A stretch of 47,142 bases of DNA from Prolixibacteraceae bacterium (GCA_003457135.1 DMSQ01000066.1:1-47142); one strand, 5' to 3'; shown: positions 1 to 8,946, numbered from the stretch's first letter. Numbers and translations are program-made. The notes: generated by a model from the sequence alone, not told the origin.

Positions 1-500
1 TCGACGGGCATTGGCAAATGATTGATACCTGGGATGCCAACAATCACCGCCTGGCCGATAGCATCACCCCACACCAAAACTCCTACTATGTTTATGGTTT
101 GATTTCAAGGTTTACTGCCAAATACTCAGATGTGCTGAAAACCACAGTTGAAGGAGGGGCCGATACGGCCACCTTCCAAAATTCCGAAGGAATACCACAG
201 CCGCTGCAGCGTGTTTTTGCCGCTACGTTCCGAAGCCCAAAAAGCAAAACGATCAGCTTATTCATCGTGAATGATTCGGAAACTGTTCGCGAAACCGAAA
301 TCAACCTGTCAGCGCTTCCTGAACAAAGTTGGTATTTCTACGAATTGAATCAAACGGCAAAAGATAAGACCAGTATGAACATTCAGCCACACCGCGAATT
401 TTCCGGAAAGAAACCGGTTATTCAGCTTCAGCCACTTAGCCTGGTACTAATTTCAGGATATAAATTGATGGCTGATGAAAAAGGTATTGTAGATGATTAA
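1..500 (+). CDS. C-terminal fragment of a possible glycoside hydrolase
   Basis: The frame is open from the window edge (codons from base 3), so the true start lies outside and about 166 residues are visible. The visible part begins DGHWQMIDTWD and ends in alternating hydrophobic strands (LQPLSLVLISGYKL), which looks like the end of a catalytic domain followed by a beta-sandwich of the kind found at the C-terminus of Bacteroidota polysaccharide-degrading enzymes. No catalytic residues can be assigned. The glycoside hydrolase assignment is an inference from this layout. No terminator-like hairpin was noticed before the convergent gene that ends at 559. Confidence 0.4.
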   Translation, partial: DGHWQMIDTWDANNHRLADSITPHQNSYYVYGLISRFTAKYSDVLKTTVEGGADTATFQNSEGIPQPLQRVFAATFRSPKSKTISLFIVNDSETVRETEINLSALPEQSWYFYELNQTAKDKTSMNIQPHREFSGKKPVIQLQPLSLVLISGYKLMADEKGIVDD

Positions 501-558
501 GAAAGGCTTTCGAAATTTTGGTATCTGATGATCCTGAAAAACCGGATCATGGAAATCA

Positions 559-1053
559 TCAAAATATTTGAGGATACATGATTGCCAATGCAATGGCGAG
601 AACTATAAAAAGGCCAATGCCAATAAAAAAAAGTACTACTCCGATTTTGTACCGTTTATTCGATTTTACCAATTCGGTCACCGAATTAATTTTATTAATC
701 TTGTTCACCAGTTTTTGCAGGGCCATTTGGTCTTTCACAATGTAATCATAGGCTCCATACTTCATACTGTTGATGGCAATATCAATACTATCCTGACCGG
801 ACAGAAAAATAAACTCGACGTTTGGATTGCTTTTTTTAGCTTTGATGAGCACCTCGATGCCTGTCATCCCTTCTAATAAATAATCCTGAATAACGATATC
901 CGGATTTTTATCCATATTTTTTAATGCTTCTTCTCCCGAAAGATAAGATTCAACCAAAGTGAATTTATTTGTTTTCAGGTAGCTGACTACCAGCTTGTTA
1001 TACATCTGATTGTCTTCAACGACAAATATCAGTGGATTTTTTGTGTTTGGCAT
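559..1053 (-). CDS. Membrane-anchored response-regulator receiver protein
   Basis: A 164-residue protein. Residues 8-125 form a CheY-like receiver with the expected residues: the acidic patch in VVEDN near the N-terminus, phospho-acceptor D57 (IVIQDYLLEG), S85 (FIFLSG) and K107 (YIVKD). There is no DNA-binding or enzymatic output domain. After a basic stretch (KSNKRYK) the protein ends in one strongly hydrophobic helix at about 137-160. The receiver is therefore predicted to sit on the cytoplasmic face of the inner membrane, which is unusual because stand-alone receivers are normally soluble. It is divergent from coaX with a 240-bp spacer. No adjacent kinase is co-transcribed; the nearest is the PocR kinase at 2347, on the other strand. 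Its partner and output are unknown. Confidence 0.85.
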   Translation of the reverse strand: MPNTKNPLIFVVEDNQMYNKLVVSYLKTNKFTLVESYLSGEEALKNMDKNPDIVIQDYLLEGMTGIEVLIKAKKSNPNVEFIFLSGQDSIDIAINSMKYGAYDYIVKDQMALQKLVNKINKINSVTELVKSNKRYKIGVVLFFIGIGLFIVLAIALAIMYPQIF

Positions 1054-1294
1054 ACTGTAAATATATGGATTTATCGTAAACGTTTTCGCTGAAAAAAATC
1101 AAATTCATTTGGCATTCCATTGATAAACTCCGATGGTTTTCCAGAGTAACCAAATTTAGAAAAAAAACTTATAATATCAAGACATACCTTTTCTAACGAT
1201 TGATTTTTATTTTTGTTATCAGAAAGCACTAATTTTTACAACTTTGAAAGATTAATTTTTTGCAATTTGATCATCAAAAATTAAAATCAAAAAA

Positions 1295-2056
1295 ATGGTT
1301 TTATCCATCGACATCGGCAATACCAACATTGTTTTCGGAATATCAGAACAGGATAATTGGTTGAAAATATGGCGAATACAAACTGATTGGTCAAAAACAG
1401 CAGATGAATATGAAGTGATTTTCAGATCGCTGTTTACCAGTTCAGAAATTGATAAATCAGAAATCACTAAAACGATATTTAGCAGTGTGGTCCCAAGTCT
1501 GATAAGGCCTTTCAGTGAAATGCTTGTCCAAATGCTTGACCATTCTCCGGTTTTGGTCGAACCTTCCATTTACAGTAAGCTGCCAGTTGAAGTATTAAAT
1601 CCTTATGAAATAGGTACAGATATCGTTGCCGATGCCACTGCGGCATATATACGTTACGGCGGACCTTGTATGGTTATTGATTTTGGTACAGCGCTCACTT
1701 TTACTACAATCAGCCAAACAGGTAAAATACTTGGAGTCGCTATTGCCCCAGGGTTGCTTACTGCACTTAAATCACTTACCGGAAATACTGCCCAGTTACC
1801 CGATGTACAGTTGGTTGCGCCACCATCCGTTTTGGGCGAAAATACAATTCATGCCATTCAGGCAGGACTGGTTATGGGTTTCGCCGGATTGGTGGATTCA
1901 ATAGTTTGCCGTACCGAAGAAGAACTTGGCTTAAAACTTGCGGTCATAGCAACAGGTGGACTGTCGTCTGTTTTGCAGAATGTATCGTCTAAAATTCAGA
2001 TAACAGATGAGAACCTGACTCTTGATGGTTTGAAATACATGGCCAAACACTTCTGA
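1295..2056 (+). CDS. coaX: Type III pantothenate kinase
   Basis: Phosphorylates pantothenate to 4'-phosphopantothenate, the first step of CoA synthesis, in the cytoplasm. At 253 residues it has the usual CoaX length. It has the ASKHA-fold phosphate-binding start MVLSIDIGNTNIVFGI (D6, N9, T10), the GTDIVAD motif at 107-113 with the catalytic Asp (D109), and DFGTALTF at 129-136. Type III enzymes need a monovalent cation and are not feedback-inhibited by CoA (family knowledge). The ATG at 1295 starts exactly at the conserved N-terminus, so this start is secure. It is apparently monocistronic. panD and panC, which make pantothenate, lie at the far end of the window. Confidence 0.95.
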   Translation: MVLSIDIGNTNIVFGISEQDNWLKIWRIQTDWSKTADEYEVIFRSLFTSSEIDKSEITKTIFSSVVPSLIRPFSEMLVQMLDHSPVLVEPSIYSKLPVEVLNPYEIGTDIVADATAAYIRYGGPCMVIDFGTALTFTTISQTGKILGVAIAPGLLTALKSLTGNTAQLPDVQLVAPPSVLGENTIHAIQAGLVMGFAGLVDSIVCRTEEELGLKLAVIATGGLSSVLQNVSSKIQITDENLTLDGLKYMAKHF

Positions 2057-2077
2057 TTCCTCTTTTGAAATCCAAAG

Positions 2078-2236
2078 TCATTTCTTCCGGAACTTTCCGG
2101 AAACTTTATCCTTGTGGCAATTGCTGCAATTGACCGAATGAATATTGTTCGGACTGTTAATATCAGCAAATGTGGTGTTCATTTTAGTTACATCGAGGCC
2201 ACAGTTGGAGAAGGCCGACGATTTTAAGGCCTTCAT
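2078..2236 (-). CDS. Possible 52-residue protein or remnant with a CXXCH haem motif
   Basis: A short open frame in the gap between coaX and the PocR kinase. From the ATG at 2236 it gives 52 residues with a canonical haem-c attachment site, CSNCH, at residues 37-41, followed by KDKVSGKFRKK and a stop. The region around the motif (NSPNNIHSVNCSNCHKDK) reads like a real cytochrome tail. There is no signal peptide, which a c-type cytochrome needs, and the frame closes only a few codons upstream of the ATG. I think it is more likely the 3' remnant of a larger cytochrome gene than an intact gene, but a chance frame cannot be excluded. Confidence 0.3.
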   Translation of the reverse strand: MKALKSSAFSNCGLDVTKMNTTFADINSPNNIHSVNCSNCHKDKVSGKFRKK

Positions 2237-2255
2237 CGAAAATTTAACATTCTCA

Positions 2256-2286
2256 TTTGTAATTTATAAAATATTGAATATTTTTA
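2256..2286 (+). promoter_or_regulatory. Candidate Bacteroidota promoter for the PocR kinase
   Basis: TTTG at 2256-2259 is followed after 19 bases by TATTTTTA at 2279-2286. This fits the Bacteroidota consensus TTTG-N19-TAnnTTTG except for the final G. It would give a leader of about 50 nt before the GTG start at 2347. The region is AT-rich, so chance matches are possible. Confidence 0.35.
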
Positions 2287-2346
2287 AATATATTTTTTTC
2301 TTCTGAAAAATACATGTATTTATGAAACCCCAAAACCAACATCCCC

Positions 2347-4845
2347 GTGGATTATAAGCTTCAGGACCTGATAGATGTGAGTTTGTTTCAGACTATGCTT
2401 GATAGTCTGAATGAAATTTACACTTTTCCTTCTGCCATTCTCGACAATCAGGGCAACATATTGGCTGCCACTGCATGGCAGGAACTTTGCGTAAAGTTTC
2501 ACCGTGTTCACCCTCAATCAGAAAAAGAGTGCAAAATCAGCGATAAGTATATTTCAGATCATCTTCACGAGGCTAATCCCACACTTTCCTATCGCTGTCC
2601 GCACGGGATGGTTGATTGCGCAGCACCTATTATTATTGGCGGGAGGCATGTGGGAACTCTTTTTACCGGTCAGATATTCCTTGAAAAGCCCGATACTGAA
2701 TTCTTCAGAAAACAGGCCTCGCTTTATGGTTTTGATGAGTCTTCCTATCTGAAAGCTGTTAAAAAAGTTCCAGTCTGGACGCAGGGACAGCTTGATAAAT
2801 ACCTTGCCGTAATCAGAAACATGATTGGAGTTCTTGTTGGCATAGGATCAAAGAAACTTCAGGAAATTGAAACTCAAAAAAAAATCCGGGAAAATGAAGA
2901 ACGGTTTAAAAACCTTTTTAACAGCGCTCCGGATGCCATCATCCTGACTGATACCGAAACCGGAATCGTACTCGATGCGAATTATGCCGCCTCAAAACTA
3001 TTGGGAAGACCTGTTGCCGAGATTATTGGAATCCACCATTTGAAATTACATCCTGAAAGAACCGAAAAACACACCAAAGAAACATTTCACGATCATGCGG
3101 AAGCCGGAAAAGAACCAGGTGAAATACCCGTGATTGAAAATATGGTTATTCGTCCTGATGGCAGCGAAATCCCGGTCGAAATAGTGGCAAGCACCATAAC
3201 GATTGATGGGAAACATATTATTCAGGGAGTTTTCAGGGATATTACCAACCAGAAGAAGTCGGAAAATAATTTAAGGATACAGCACGACATCAGCATTATG
3301 CTGGGTGAAGCCAATAATTTGAACCAGGCGCTGAATCGTTTGCTCGAAATGGTTTGTCAACTGGAAGGGATTGATTGTGGCCGGATTTATCTGGCTGATC
3401 AGCCATCCGGCAACTTTAATTTGGTAGCACACTATGGATTATCCGAACAATATATCATCCAAAACTCACAATTTCATGCAGGTTTAGTCAATGAAAGTAT
3501 CATTAAAAGCGGCAATCCTGTTTTCAGGTCTTATTCCGAGATTCTGGCACTTAACAATCCGGTGATTATTCAGGAAAAACTGCATTGTATTTCTATTATC
3601 CCGATCATGTATAACGGAATTGCCATTGCCTCATTTAATCTGGCTTCTCACCAATTCGACCAGATTCCGGAAGATACACGGATTGCAATTGAATCAATCG
3701 CTTCCAACCTCGGAGGGACCATTTTACGGATAAGTACGGAAAACAAGCTGAAGGAAAGTGAAGAAAAATATGAGCTGGCATTCCGGACAAGTCCCGATTC
3801 AATTAATATTAATACCATTGATGGAATTTATGTTGATGTGAACGAGGGTTTCACGGCTTTGACTGGTTATTCCAAGAAGGAAATTCTCGGTTTTTCATCG
3901 TTAGACCTGAACCTTTGGGCCATTCCGGAGGATCGGGAAAAAATGGTTGCAGGATTGAAGAAAAATGGGAAAGTTGAAAATCTCGAATCAGTATTCAGAA
4001 CAAAAGATGGTTCCCTGAAAACGGGATTAATGTCGGCAAGTTTGATCTCGCTCGACAATACGCCTCATATTATTTCGATAACACGCGATATTACAGAACG
4101 GAAGAAAATGATCATGGAACTGATTGCCTCAAAAGAAAAAGCTGAAGAAAGCGACCGGCTGAAAACTTCGTTCCTGGCCAATATGTCGCATGAACTTCGC
4201 ACGCCAATGAACGGCATATTGGGTTTTGCTGAATTGCTCGACGACGATTCACTTTCAAACGATGAGCGGCATGAATTTCTCAGCGTGATTAGCGATAGCA
4301 GCCAAAGCTTGGTTGATGTGATTACCAATATTATGGATATTTCTAAAATTGACAGCGGGCAGATTGAACCGAAAATAAGATCGTTTAACCTGAACAGATT
4401 CCTTGACGAAATACTAACCGGATTCAGAAGTGAAAAAATAATCAGGGACAAGTCACACTTAAAAGTTGAGCTAAAAAAAGCGTTCACCGACGAACAAAGT
4501 ATGATCAGTTCCGATCCGGCAAAAATCAGGCATATATTAAGTTTGTTACTAAACAATGCCGCCAAATTTACCAGTGAAGGGTTTATTCATCTTGGATATA
4601 AAATCCACCGGCAAAACATCAGGTTTTTTGTGCAGGATTCGGGGAAAGGAATAGCGTCAGATAAATTAAATACTGTTTTCGAACGCTTTAGGCAGGAAGA
4701 TGAAACACTTTCAAGAAAATACGGTGGCGTTGGATTGGGACTTTCTATTGCCAAAGGAATCGTTGAGTTAATGGGCGGAAAAATATCGGTAAAATCAAAA
4801 CCAGGGAAAGGATCAACCTTCTGGTTCGAAATTCCGGTGAATTAA
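2347..4845 (+). CDS. PocR-PAS-GAF-PAS sensor histidine kinase
   Basis: An 832-residue kinase. Approximate order: a PocR sensory domain (5-165) with C48/H52/C62/C84/C91 in the typical pattern (YRCPHGMVDC, then GGRHVGTLFTGQ), PAS (189-300), GAF (310-470), a second PAS (476-598), HisKA with phospho-accepting H615 in NMSHELRTPMNG, and HATPase_c (720-832) with the N box LLLNNAAKFT, DSGKGI and GGVGLGLSIAKGIVE. There is no transmembrane segment, so it probably senses a cytoplasmic ligand; PocR domains are thought to bind small molecules such as propanediol-related or hydrocarbon compounds. There is no receiver or DNA-binding domain, so a partner regulator must be encoded elsewhere. The start is GTG: the nearest in-frame upstream ATG (2314) is followed by a stop. 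Confidence 0.93.
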   Translation: MDYKLQDLIDVSLFQTMLDSLNEIYTFPSAILDNQGNILAATAWQELCVKFHRVHPQSEKECKISDKYISDHLHEANPTLSYRCPHGMVDCAAPIIIGGRHVGTLFTGQIFLEKPDTEFFRKQASLYGFDESSYLKAVKKVPVWTQGQLDKYLAVIRNMIGVLVGIGSKKLQEIETQKKIRENEERFKNLFNSAPDAIILTDTETGIVLDANYAASKLLGRPVAEIIGIHHLKLHPERTEKHTKETFHDHAEAGKEPGEIPVIENMVIRPDGSEIPVEIVASTITIDGKHIIQGVFRDITNQKKSENNLRIQHDISIMLGEANNLNQALNRLLEMVCQLEGIDCGRIYLADQPSGNFNLVAHYGLSEQYIIQNSQFHAGLVNESIIKSGNPVFRSYSEILALNNPVIIQEKLHCISIIPIMYNGIAIASFNLASHQFDQIPEDTRIAIESIASNLGGTILRISTENKLKESEEKYELAFRTSPDSININTIDGIYVDVNEGFTALTGYSKKEILGFSSLDLNLWAIPEDREKMVAGLKKNGKVENLESVFRTKDGSLKTGLMSASLISLDNTPHIISITRDITERKKMIMELIASKEKAEESDRLKTSFLANMSHELRTPMNGILGFAELLDDDSLSNDERHEFLSVISDSSQSLVDVITNIMDISKIDSGQIEPKIRSFNLNRFLDEILTGFRSEKIIRDKSHLKVELKKAFTDEQSMISSDPAKIRHILSLLLNNAAKFTSEGFIHLGYKIHRQNIRFFVQDSGKGIASDKLNTVFERFRQEDETLSRKYGGVGLGLSIAKGIVELMGGKISVKSKPGKGSTFWFEIPVN

Positions 4846-4876
4846 AGAGAAAAAACCCTGAAATCAATAATGGCCT

Positions 4877-5647
4877 CTATTTCCCGGCTTTTTTCAACAG
4901 CAAATCCACCAGATTATTGGCAGCTTTCAGGTTTTCAAAACTTTCGGGCAACAACCAATGGTCAATATATTCATTGTATAGCCACGGATCGCCCACTGCC
5001 AAAACATATCCCTTCCCGAATTGTGTTTCGGCAATCAGTACATGGTCACCGTCTTTCAATACCGGCATGGCGTTTTTTGAAAGGATGATCGGTGCAACTT
5101 CCTTCATATAAATCTTGTTAACGCCTTCAAACAGCGGGTGATTGGGCAGATTGGTTTCAGCAGCCATATCCCATTCGCGGTTAATTACCGGATTTAAAGT
5201 TATGGGGTGGAAGTAAAATCCAAAAGTTCTGGCAAGCTGATTAAAATGAGTGAATTCGCAGTTCGGTCCATCGTTCGTCAGGAACAACAATACGCCACCT
5301 TTTTCCACCCATTCTTTCAGGAACTTAATATCGCCGGCATCCACATAATTGGGCATAGGATTTTCTTTGGTCGTATCCGGATCAACGATGATGTACACAT
5401 CAATTCCCTTCATTGACTGGCTGTTTGGCTTCCCAATAGTTTTCAATTCGGCGTCGCGGCTTTTAAACAGGTCGCCCAATTGCGAAAAACCGCTCATTTC
5501 TTTGTCGTCCCAGGTATAATGGAAAATTTTTCCGGTTTTGGCATTGGTTTCGTGATTGAACCAGTTGTCGAGGCCAACGGTTTTCTGGGCAAAGCTTCCT
5601 ATGGTCAATGTACACAAGAAAAGGGAAAGAGACAATAGTCGTTTCAT
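4877..5647 (-). CDS. Secreted GATase-like/DUF4350-type protein
   Basis: About 256 residues from the ATG at 5647, which gives a clean signal peptide (MKRLLSLSLFLCTLTIG...FAQ). An in-frame ATG at 5674 would put nine residues in front of it and is less likely. The mature part begins TVGLDNWFNHE and contains HYTWDD, IDVYIIVDPDT, WVEKGGVLLFLTNDGPNCEF, IYMKEV and YVLAVGDPWLYNEYI. This resembles the glutamine-amidotransferase-like domain that accompanies unsaturated rhamnogalacturonyl hydrolases (GH105) in Bacteroidota, here without the hydrolase. No Cys-His-Glu triad is evident, so it is more likely a binding or structural domain than an amidotransferase. It may act in pectin breakdown; that role is inference from family context. 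Confidence 0.7.
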   Translation of the reverse strand: MKRLLSLSLFLCTLTIGSFAQKTVGLDNWFNHETNAKTGKIFHYTWDDKEMSGFSQLGDLFKSRDAELKTIGKPNSQSMKGIDVYIIVDPDTTKENPMPNYVDAGDIKFLKEWVEKGGVLLFLTNDGPNCEFTHFNQLARTFGFYFHPITLNPVINREWDMAAETNLPNHPLFEGVNKIYMKEVAPIILSKNAMPVLKDGDHVLIAETQFGKGYVLAVGDPWLYNEYIDHWLLPESFENLKAANNLVDLLLKKAGK

Positions 5648-5709
5648 GAGATTAAATATTTGATTGAAAATCATTATTTTACAGATTTGACTAATTACTA
5701 ATTAGTGTG

Positions 5710-6843
5710 CTATTCAAAAATACTAATTATTCGCATGACTCGCTCCGAAGTTGCAGCAAGCATTTCTGCTGCCCGGGATTTAGATTCTTCAAGGCTCATC
5801 GGTTGATCTCCGATCGCAAAAACAGAGGTGATTCCCTGCCCGTACAGTTCAGTCAGATCGTCGCAAACTATGCCAGCCAATGCAATGACCGGAACACTAT
5901 GTTTTTTTGCCAGTTTTGCTACTCCGATGATAGTTTTTCCGAAAGCAGTCTGTGAATCAATCTTCCCTTCGGCAGTAAAAACCAGTGAAGCCTTACTGAT
6001 TTGGTCTTCCAAATGGGTTAGTTTACTAATCAGTTCAAAACCTGAAACTATTTCGGCCTGGCAAAAGACCATCAGTCCGGCGCCCAAACCACCGGCAGCC
6101 CCGGCTCCCGGAATGTATGAAATGTCATTGCCAAACTCTTTATGCAGAATGCGGGCAAAATGAGACATGTTGGCTTCAAGTGTTTCGAGCATTTCGGGTG
6201 TTGCCCCTTTTTGCGGACCATAAACACGGGTCGCGCCGGAAGCGCCTAAAAGCGGATTGCTGACGTCGCAGGCTACCGTAATTTTTACGCTTTGAAGCAG
6301 CGGATGAACATTTGAACGATCGATCGTGTGAAGTTTACCCAAAGAACTACCTCCCAGGCCAATCGGATTATTGTTTTTATCCAGAAGTTTAAACCCAAGA
6401 GCTTGAGCCATACCGGCGCCTCCATCGTTGGTGGCACTTCCGCCAATGCCTAAAATAATTCGCGTAAAGCCAGCTTCCAAAGCAGCTTTCAGGAGCAAAC
6501 CAGTTCCGTAGGTCGTGGTAATTAAGGGATTTCGCTCATTGGGAGCAAGCAGTTCTAATCCTGAAGCTGCTGCCATTTCAATGACGGCAGTTTTCCCGTA
6601 GCCCAGGATTCCGTAAAATGATTCGACAGGTCGGTTCAGCGCATCAACCGAAGATGTTGGAATTATCTTCCCGTTAGTTACCGCAACAAGCGCTTCTACA
6701 GTCCCTTCACCGCCATCGGCCAGGGGTATGCTGATCATTTCAGCTTCAGGAACAATCCGTTTTATACCACTTGAAATAGCTTCAGCCACCAGCGTTGCCG
6801 ATAAACATTCTTTAAACGAGTCGGGTGCAATAACAATGTACAT
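5710..6843 (-). CDS. glxK: Glycerate 2-kinase (GlxK/GarK family)
   Basis: Phosphorylates D-glycerate to 2-phosphoglycerate in the cytoplasm, feeding glyoxylate or glucarate breakdown into glycolysis. The 377-residue length matches the family. Recognisable blocks are the N-terminal IAPDSFKECLSATLVAEAI, the ADGGEGTVEAL loop, GIGGSATNDGGAGMAQALG, GAGAAGGLGAGL, and the C-terminal FTAEGKIDSQTAFGKTIIGVA. The start at 6843 sits just before the conserved MYIVIAPDSFKE. It lies upstream of the secreted GATase-like gene on the same strand with a gap of about 60 bases, so co-transcription is possible but functionally unexplained. The symbol could equally be garK; the family is certain. Confidence 0.93.
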   Translation of the reverse strand: MYIVIAPDSFKECLSATLVAEAISSGIKRIVPEAEMISIPLADGGEGTVEALVAVTNGKIIPTSSVDALNRPVESFYGILGYGKTAVIEMAAASGLELLAPNERNPLITTTYGTGLLLKAALEAGFTRIILGIGGSATNDGGAGMAQALGFKLLDKNNNPIGLGGSSLGKLHTIDRSNVHPLLQSVKITVACDVSNPLLGASGATRVYGPQKGATPEMLETLEANMSHFARILHKEFGNDISYIPGAGAAGGLGAGLMVFCQAEIVSGFELISKLTHLEDQISKASLVFTAEGKIDSQTAFGKTIIGVAKLAKKHSVPVIALAGIVCDDLTELYGQGITSVFAIGDQPMSLEESKSRAAEMLAATSERVMRIISIFE

Positions 6844-6943
6844 GGATGAATCCTGATTTGTAATTCAGGAGAAAAATACGCAAAAAGTTTCAGGCTGGAA
6901 AGTCAAACTAAACTTGTTTCAGCATCTTTCCAAAAATTAGAAA

Positions 6944-7513
6944 TTAATTCTTCCCTTCGACTAATTTCTTCAGTATTTGTGTTTTTTCCTGAATGTCATT
7001 GGTGATTCCGAAAACCGAAACGGTGGCTCCGGAAATGGCATCGATGCTTTTGCCAACGGTCAGCGAGCGGCTTCCGTCATATCCCTGAAATTGTTTCAGC
7101 CAGCCTTTATTGGTCACTTCCTGCCCGTGAGTAGCCTGATAATTGTACACTTTCACCTGCTGCACCAAAAGATTGGTATCGAACACAATCAAATAATCAA
7201 AATATTCCGGCGTTTCAATGCTCAAGGCCTGGGCGGGATTTGAACAGCCACCCTGCCGGCAGCTATTCACTCTTCCAACATAAATATATTTTTTAAGTTC
7301 ATTTAAGTCTGCTAAAACCATGAATTTTCCATTAATGGGACTTAAACCGGCCAAAGGTTCGGGAACAGAAATTTCCTTCCATTCGGGATTGTCAACTCCT
7401 CCGATTTTCAGAATTTCCTTTTGAAGTGACTTGTCTTCGAAATCAAATCCTTTGGGCGGTAACGTTACTGTTAAAGCCCAAAGGTTGAATATTAGTATGA
7501 AAAGTTTGAACAT
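6944..7513 (-). CDS. FMN-binding domain protein with signal sequence
   Basis: A 189-residue protein with an N-terminal hydrophobic export segment (FKLFILIFNLWALTV) and a C-terminal FMN-binding domain of the NqrC/RnfG type. The flavinylation motif is DAISGATVS at 158-166, where Thr164 would carry FMN through a phosphoester bond installed by ApbE (family knowledge). A CX4C pair (C85, C90, in NSCRQGGC) lies in the middle and could be a disulfide or redox site. It lies 12 bases downstream of the porin-like gene on the same strand, so the two are probably one operon. The protein is likely periplasmic and may take part in extracytoplasmic electron transfer. The partner reductase is not in the window. 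Confidence 0.82.
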   Translation of the reverse strand: MFKLFILIFNLWALTVTLPPKGFDFEDKSLQKEILKIGGVDNPEWKEISVPEPLAGLSPINGKFMVLADLNELKKYIYVGRVNSCRQGGCSNPAQALSIETPEYFDYLIVFDTNLLVQQVKVYNYQATHGQEVTNKGWLKQFQGYDGSRSLTVGKSIDAISGATVSVFGITNDIQEKTQILKKLVEGKN

Positions 7514-7525
7514 GGTGCATATTTA

Positions 7526-8734
7526 TTAAAACATCACTCCTAATCCAGCGCTGAATACTTTGGAGTAGCTTTCTGCCCCCTCTGGTTTTACCCATTGCAT
7601 ATCGGTTTTCAGAACGGCTCCGCGTGCCAGTTTCAGGGTTAGTCCGGTGGTAATGGCGGTATTTTTATACGATTTGTTTTTGGTGATATTCGATGGCACT
7701 TTGGCATGAGTGTCGTAACCTTCAAGTCTTACAAAAGGGATAAGCTCAGTATTCACTTTTTCGAAATGTCGGAAAACATTGTAACCTGCCTCCAAATAGT
7801 AGCCGGTCATCGCGCTTCCCAGGTCGTTGAGCGGACCTCCTTTTTTTCCTGTAAACTTGTTGTACTGGTCGGCATCCGACAATCCAACCTGATACAATTG
7901 TCCTCTTAATTGCAGCCCTTTCAGCGTGTAACGGGCATCAACGCCAATCATTGAAATACCTACTACCGATGAATCAGCTTTGGCCAGCGCAGCCTTGTTG
8001 TCTTTGGCAATTCCGTTGTACAGCTTACTCTGGGTATCTCCAAAATATCCTGACAATCCCACATTCAGGCCTCTGATTCCGTAGTATTCCACTTTGCCGG
8101 TAAAGTTGGGGGAACTGATGTACGATGAAGCGCCTTTTTGCCGGCCACTACGCAATCCGCTCTTCCCGTTCAGTTTGGCAGTTCCGTCGTAGCCGTTAAA
8201 CCCGTTTACCAGATAAACCTGATATTTTAACGATGCAGGTTGAATAGTTCCGGAGAGACCGAAGCCAACTTCGCGCCAGGTGGTAGGTGAAATTTTGTTG
8301 TCAACCAGCGGACGTTCAACTCCATTAAATGTAGTGGGTTCGTGGTATTCGTTCACGATTCCCATCGGGATTAAGAGCAATCCACCGCGAAAGTTGATGG
8401 ATTTGTTGATTTTGTGCTGAATAAAAGCCTGCTCGACATAAACTTCAGAAACATGCTCGAATTCGAGCTCGGTGACAAATTGGGTGCGATCGCTGAATTG
8501 GTAGCCGAAAAGCATCACCATGCGATGCACGTCGAGTTCTCCGTTCTGGCGTATTTCTGAACTTAGTGGCTGGTGGTAATGCACTTCGCCGTAACCGCCA
8601 ATAGTGAGTTTGTTGTCGGATGACAACAACTTATCGGCAATATTCTGATACGAGGGATTTATAGGTTCCGATGTTTGAGCCTTTGAAAAAATGGCTGTCA
8701 GCAGTAATACTGTAGAAAATAAGATTCGTTTCAT
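7526..8734 (-). CDS. Porin-like outer-membrane beta-barrel protein
   Basis: 402 residues with a signal peptide (MKRILFSTVLLLTAIFSKAQ) and long runs of alternating strands ending in aromatic GLGVMF, as expected of an outer-membrane barrel. Features such as LTIGGYGEVHYHQP, FVTELEFEHVSEVYVEQAFIQ and GGLLLIPMGIVNEYHEP are like those of the phosphate-selective porin O/P-like family of Bacteroidota. The substrate cannot be read from sequence. It is first in a probable two-gene operon with the FMN-binding protein. A perfect TAnnTTTG element sits about 30 bases upstream. Confidence 0.8.
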   Translation of the reverse strand: MKRILFSTVLLLTAIFSKAQTSEPINPSYQNIADKLLSSDNKLTIGGYGEVHYHQPLSSEIRQNGELDVHRMVMLFGYQFSDRTQFVTELEFEHVSEVYVEQAFIQHKINKSINFRGGLLLIPMGIVNEYHEPTTFNGVERPLVDNKISPTTWREVGFGLSGTIQPASLKYQVYLVNGFNGYDGTAKLNGKSGLRSGRQKGASSYISSPNFTGKVEYYGIRGLNVGLSGYFGDTQSKLYNGIAKDNKAALAKADSSVVGISMIGVDARYTLKGLQLRGQLYQVGLSDADQYNKFTGKKGGPLNDLGSAMTGYYLEAGYNVFRHFEKVNTELIPFVRLEGYDTHAKVPSNITKNKSYKNTAITTGLTLKLARGAVLKTDMQWVKPEGAESYSKVFSAGLGVMF

Positions 8735-8763
8735 ATACTTTTTCAGTTGTGGTTTTATACTGC

Positions 8764-8771
8764 CAAAAGTA
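8764..8771 (-). promoter_or_regulatory. Candidate -7 promoter element of the porin/FMN-protein operon
   Basis: On the minus strand this reads TACTTTTG, a full match to TAnnTTTG. About 20 bases further upstream there is TTTC rather than the consensus TTTG. The start codon is about 30 bases downstream at 8734, so the leader would be short. Confidence 0.4.
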
Positions 8772-8816
8772 CATGCTCCTGAGATGGTGTGAAATCCCTA
8801 AAAGTGGGGATATTTC

Positions 8817-8876
8817 GAATTACTGAAGGATTGAATTACTGAAGGATTGATTGATTGAAGGATTGATTGGTTGAAG
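8817..8876. repeat. Short imperfect tandem repeat
   Basis: The unit is roughly (a/t)ctgaaggattgattg, present about four times with small variations (gaaggattgaatta, gaaggattgattg, gaaggattgattgg, ttgaag). It lies in the spacer between the porin promoter and the 3' end of the rlmF remnant. No coding potential was seen. Confidence 0.7.
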
Positions 8877-8946
8877 TGATAAATGCATTGCAGCATAGTC
8901 ATATTCTCGAATTGCGTTTCTTATTCCATTCGTTTTGCTGCTCACC

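Noticed and set aside
1054..1294. Riboswitch or regulatory RNA upstream of coaX
   Set aside because: The spacer is AT-rich with no stable conserved structure that I can identify.
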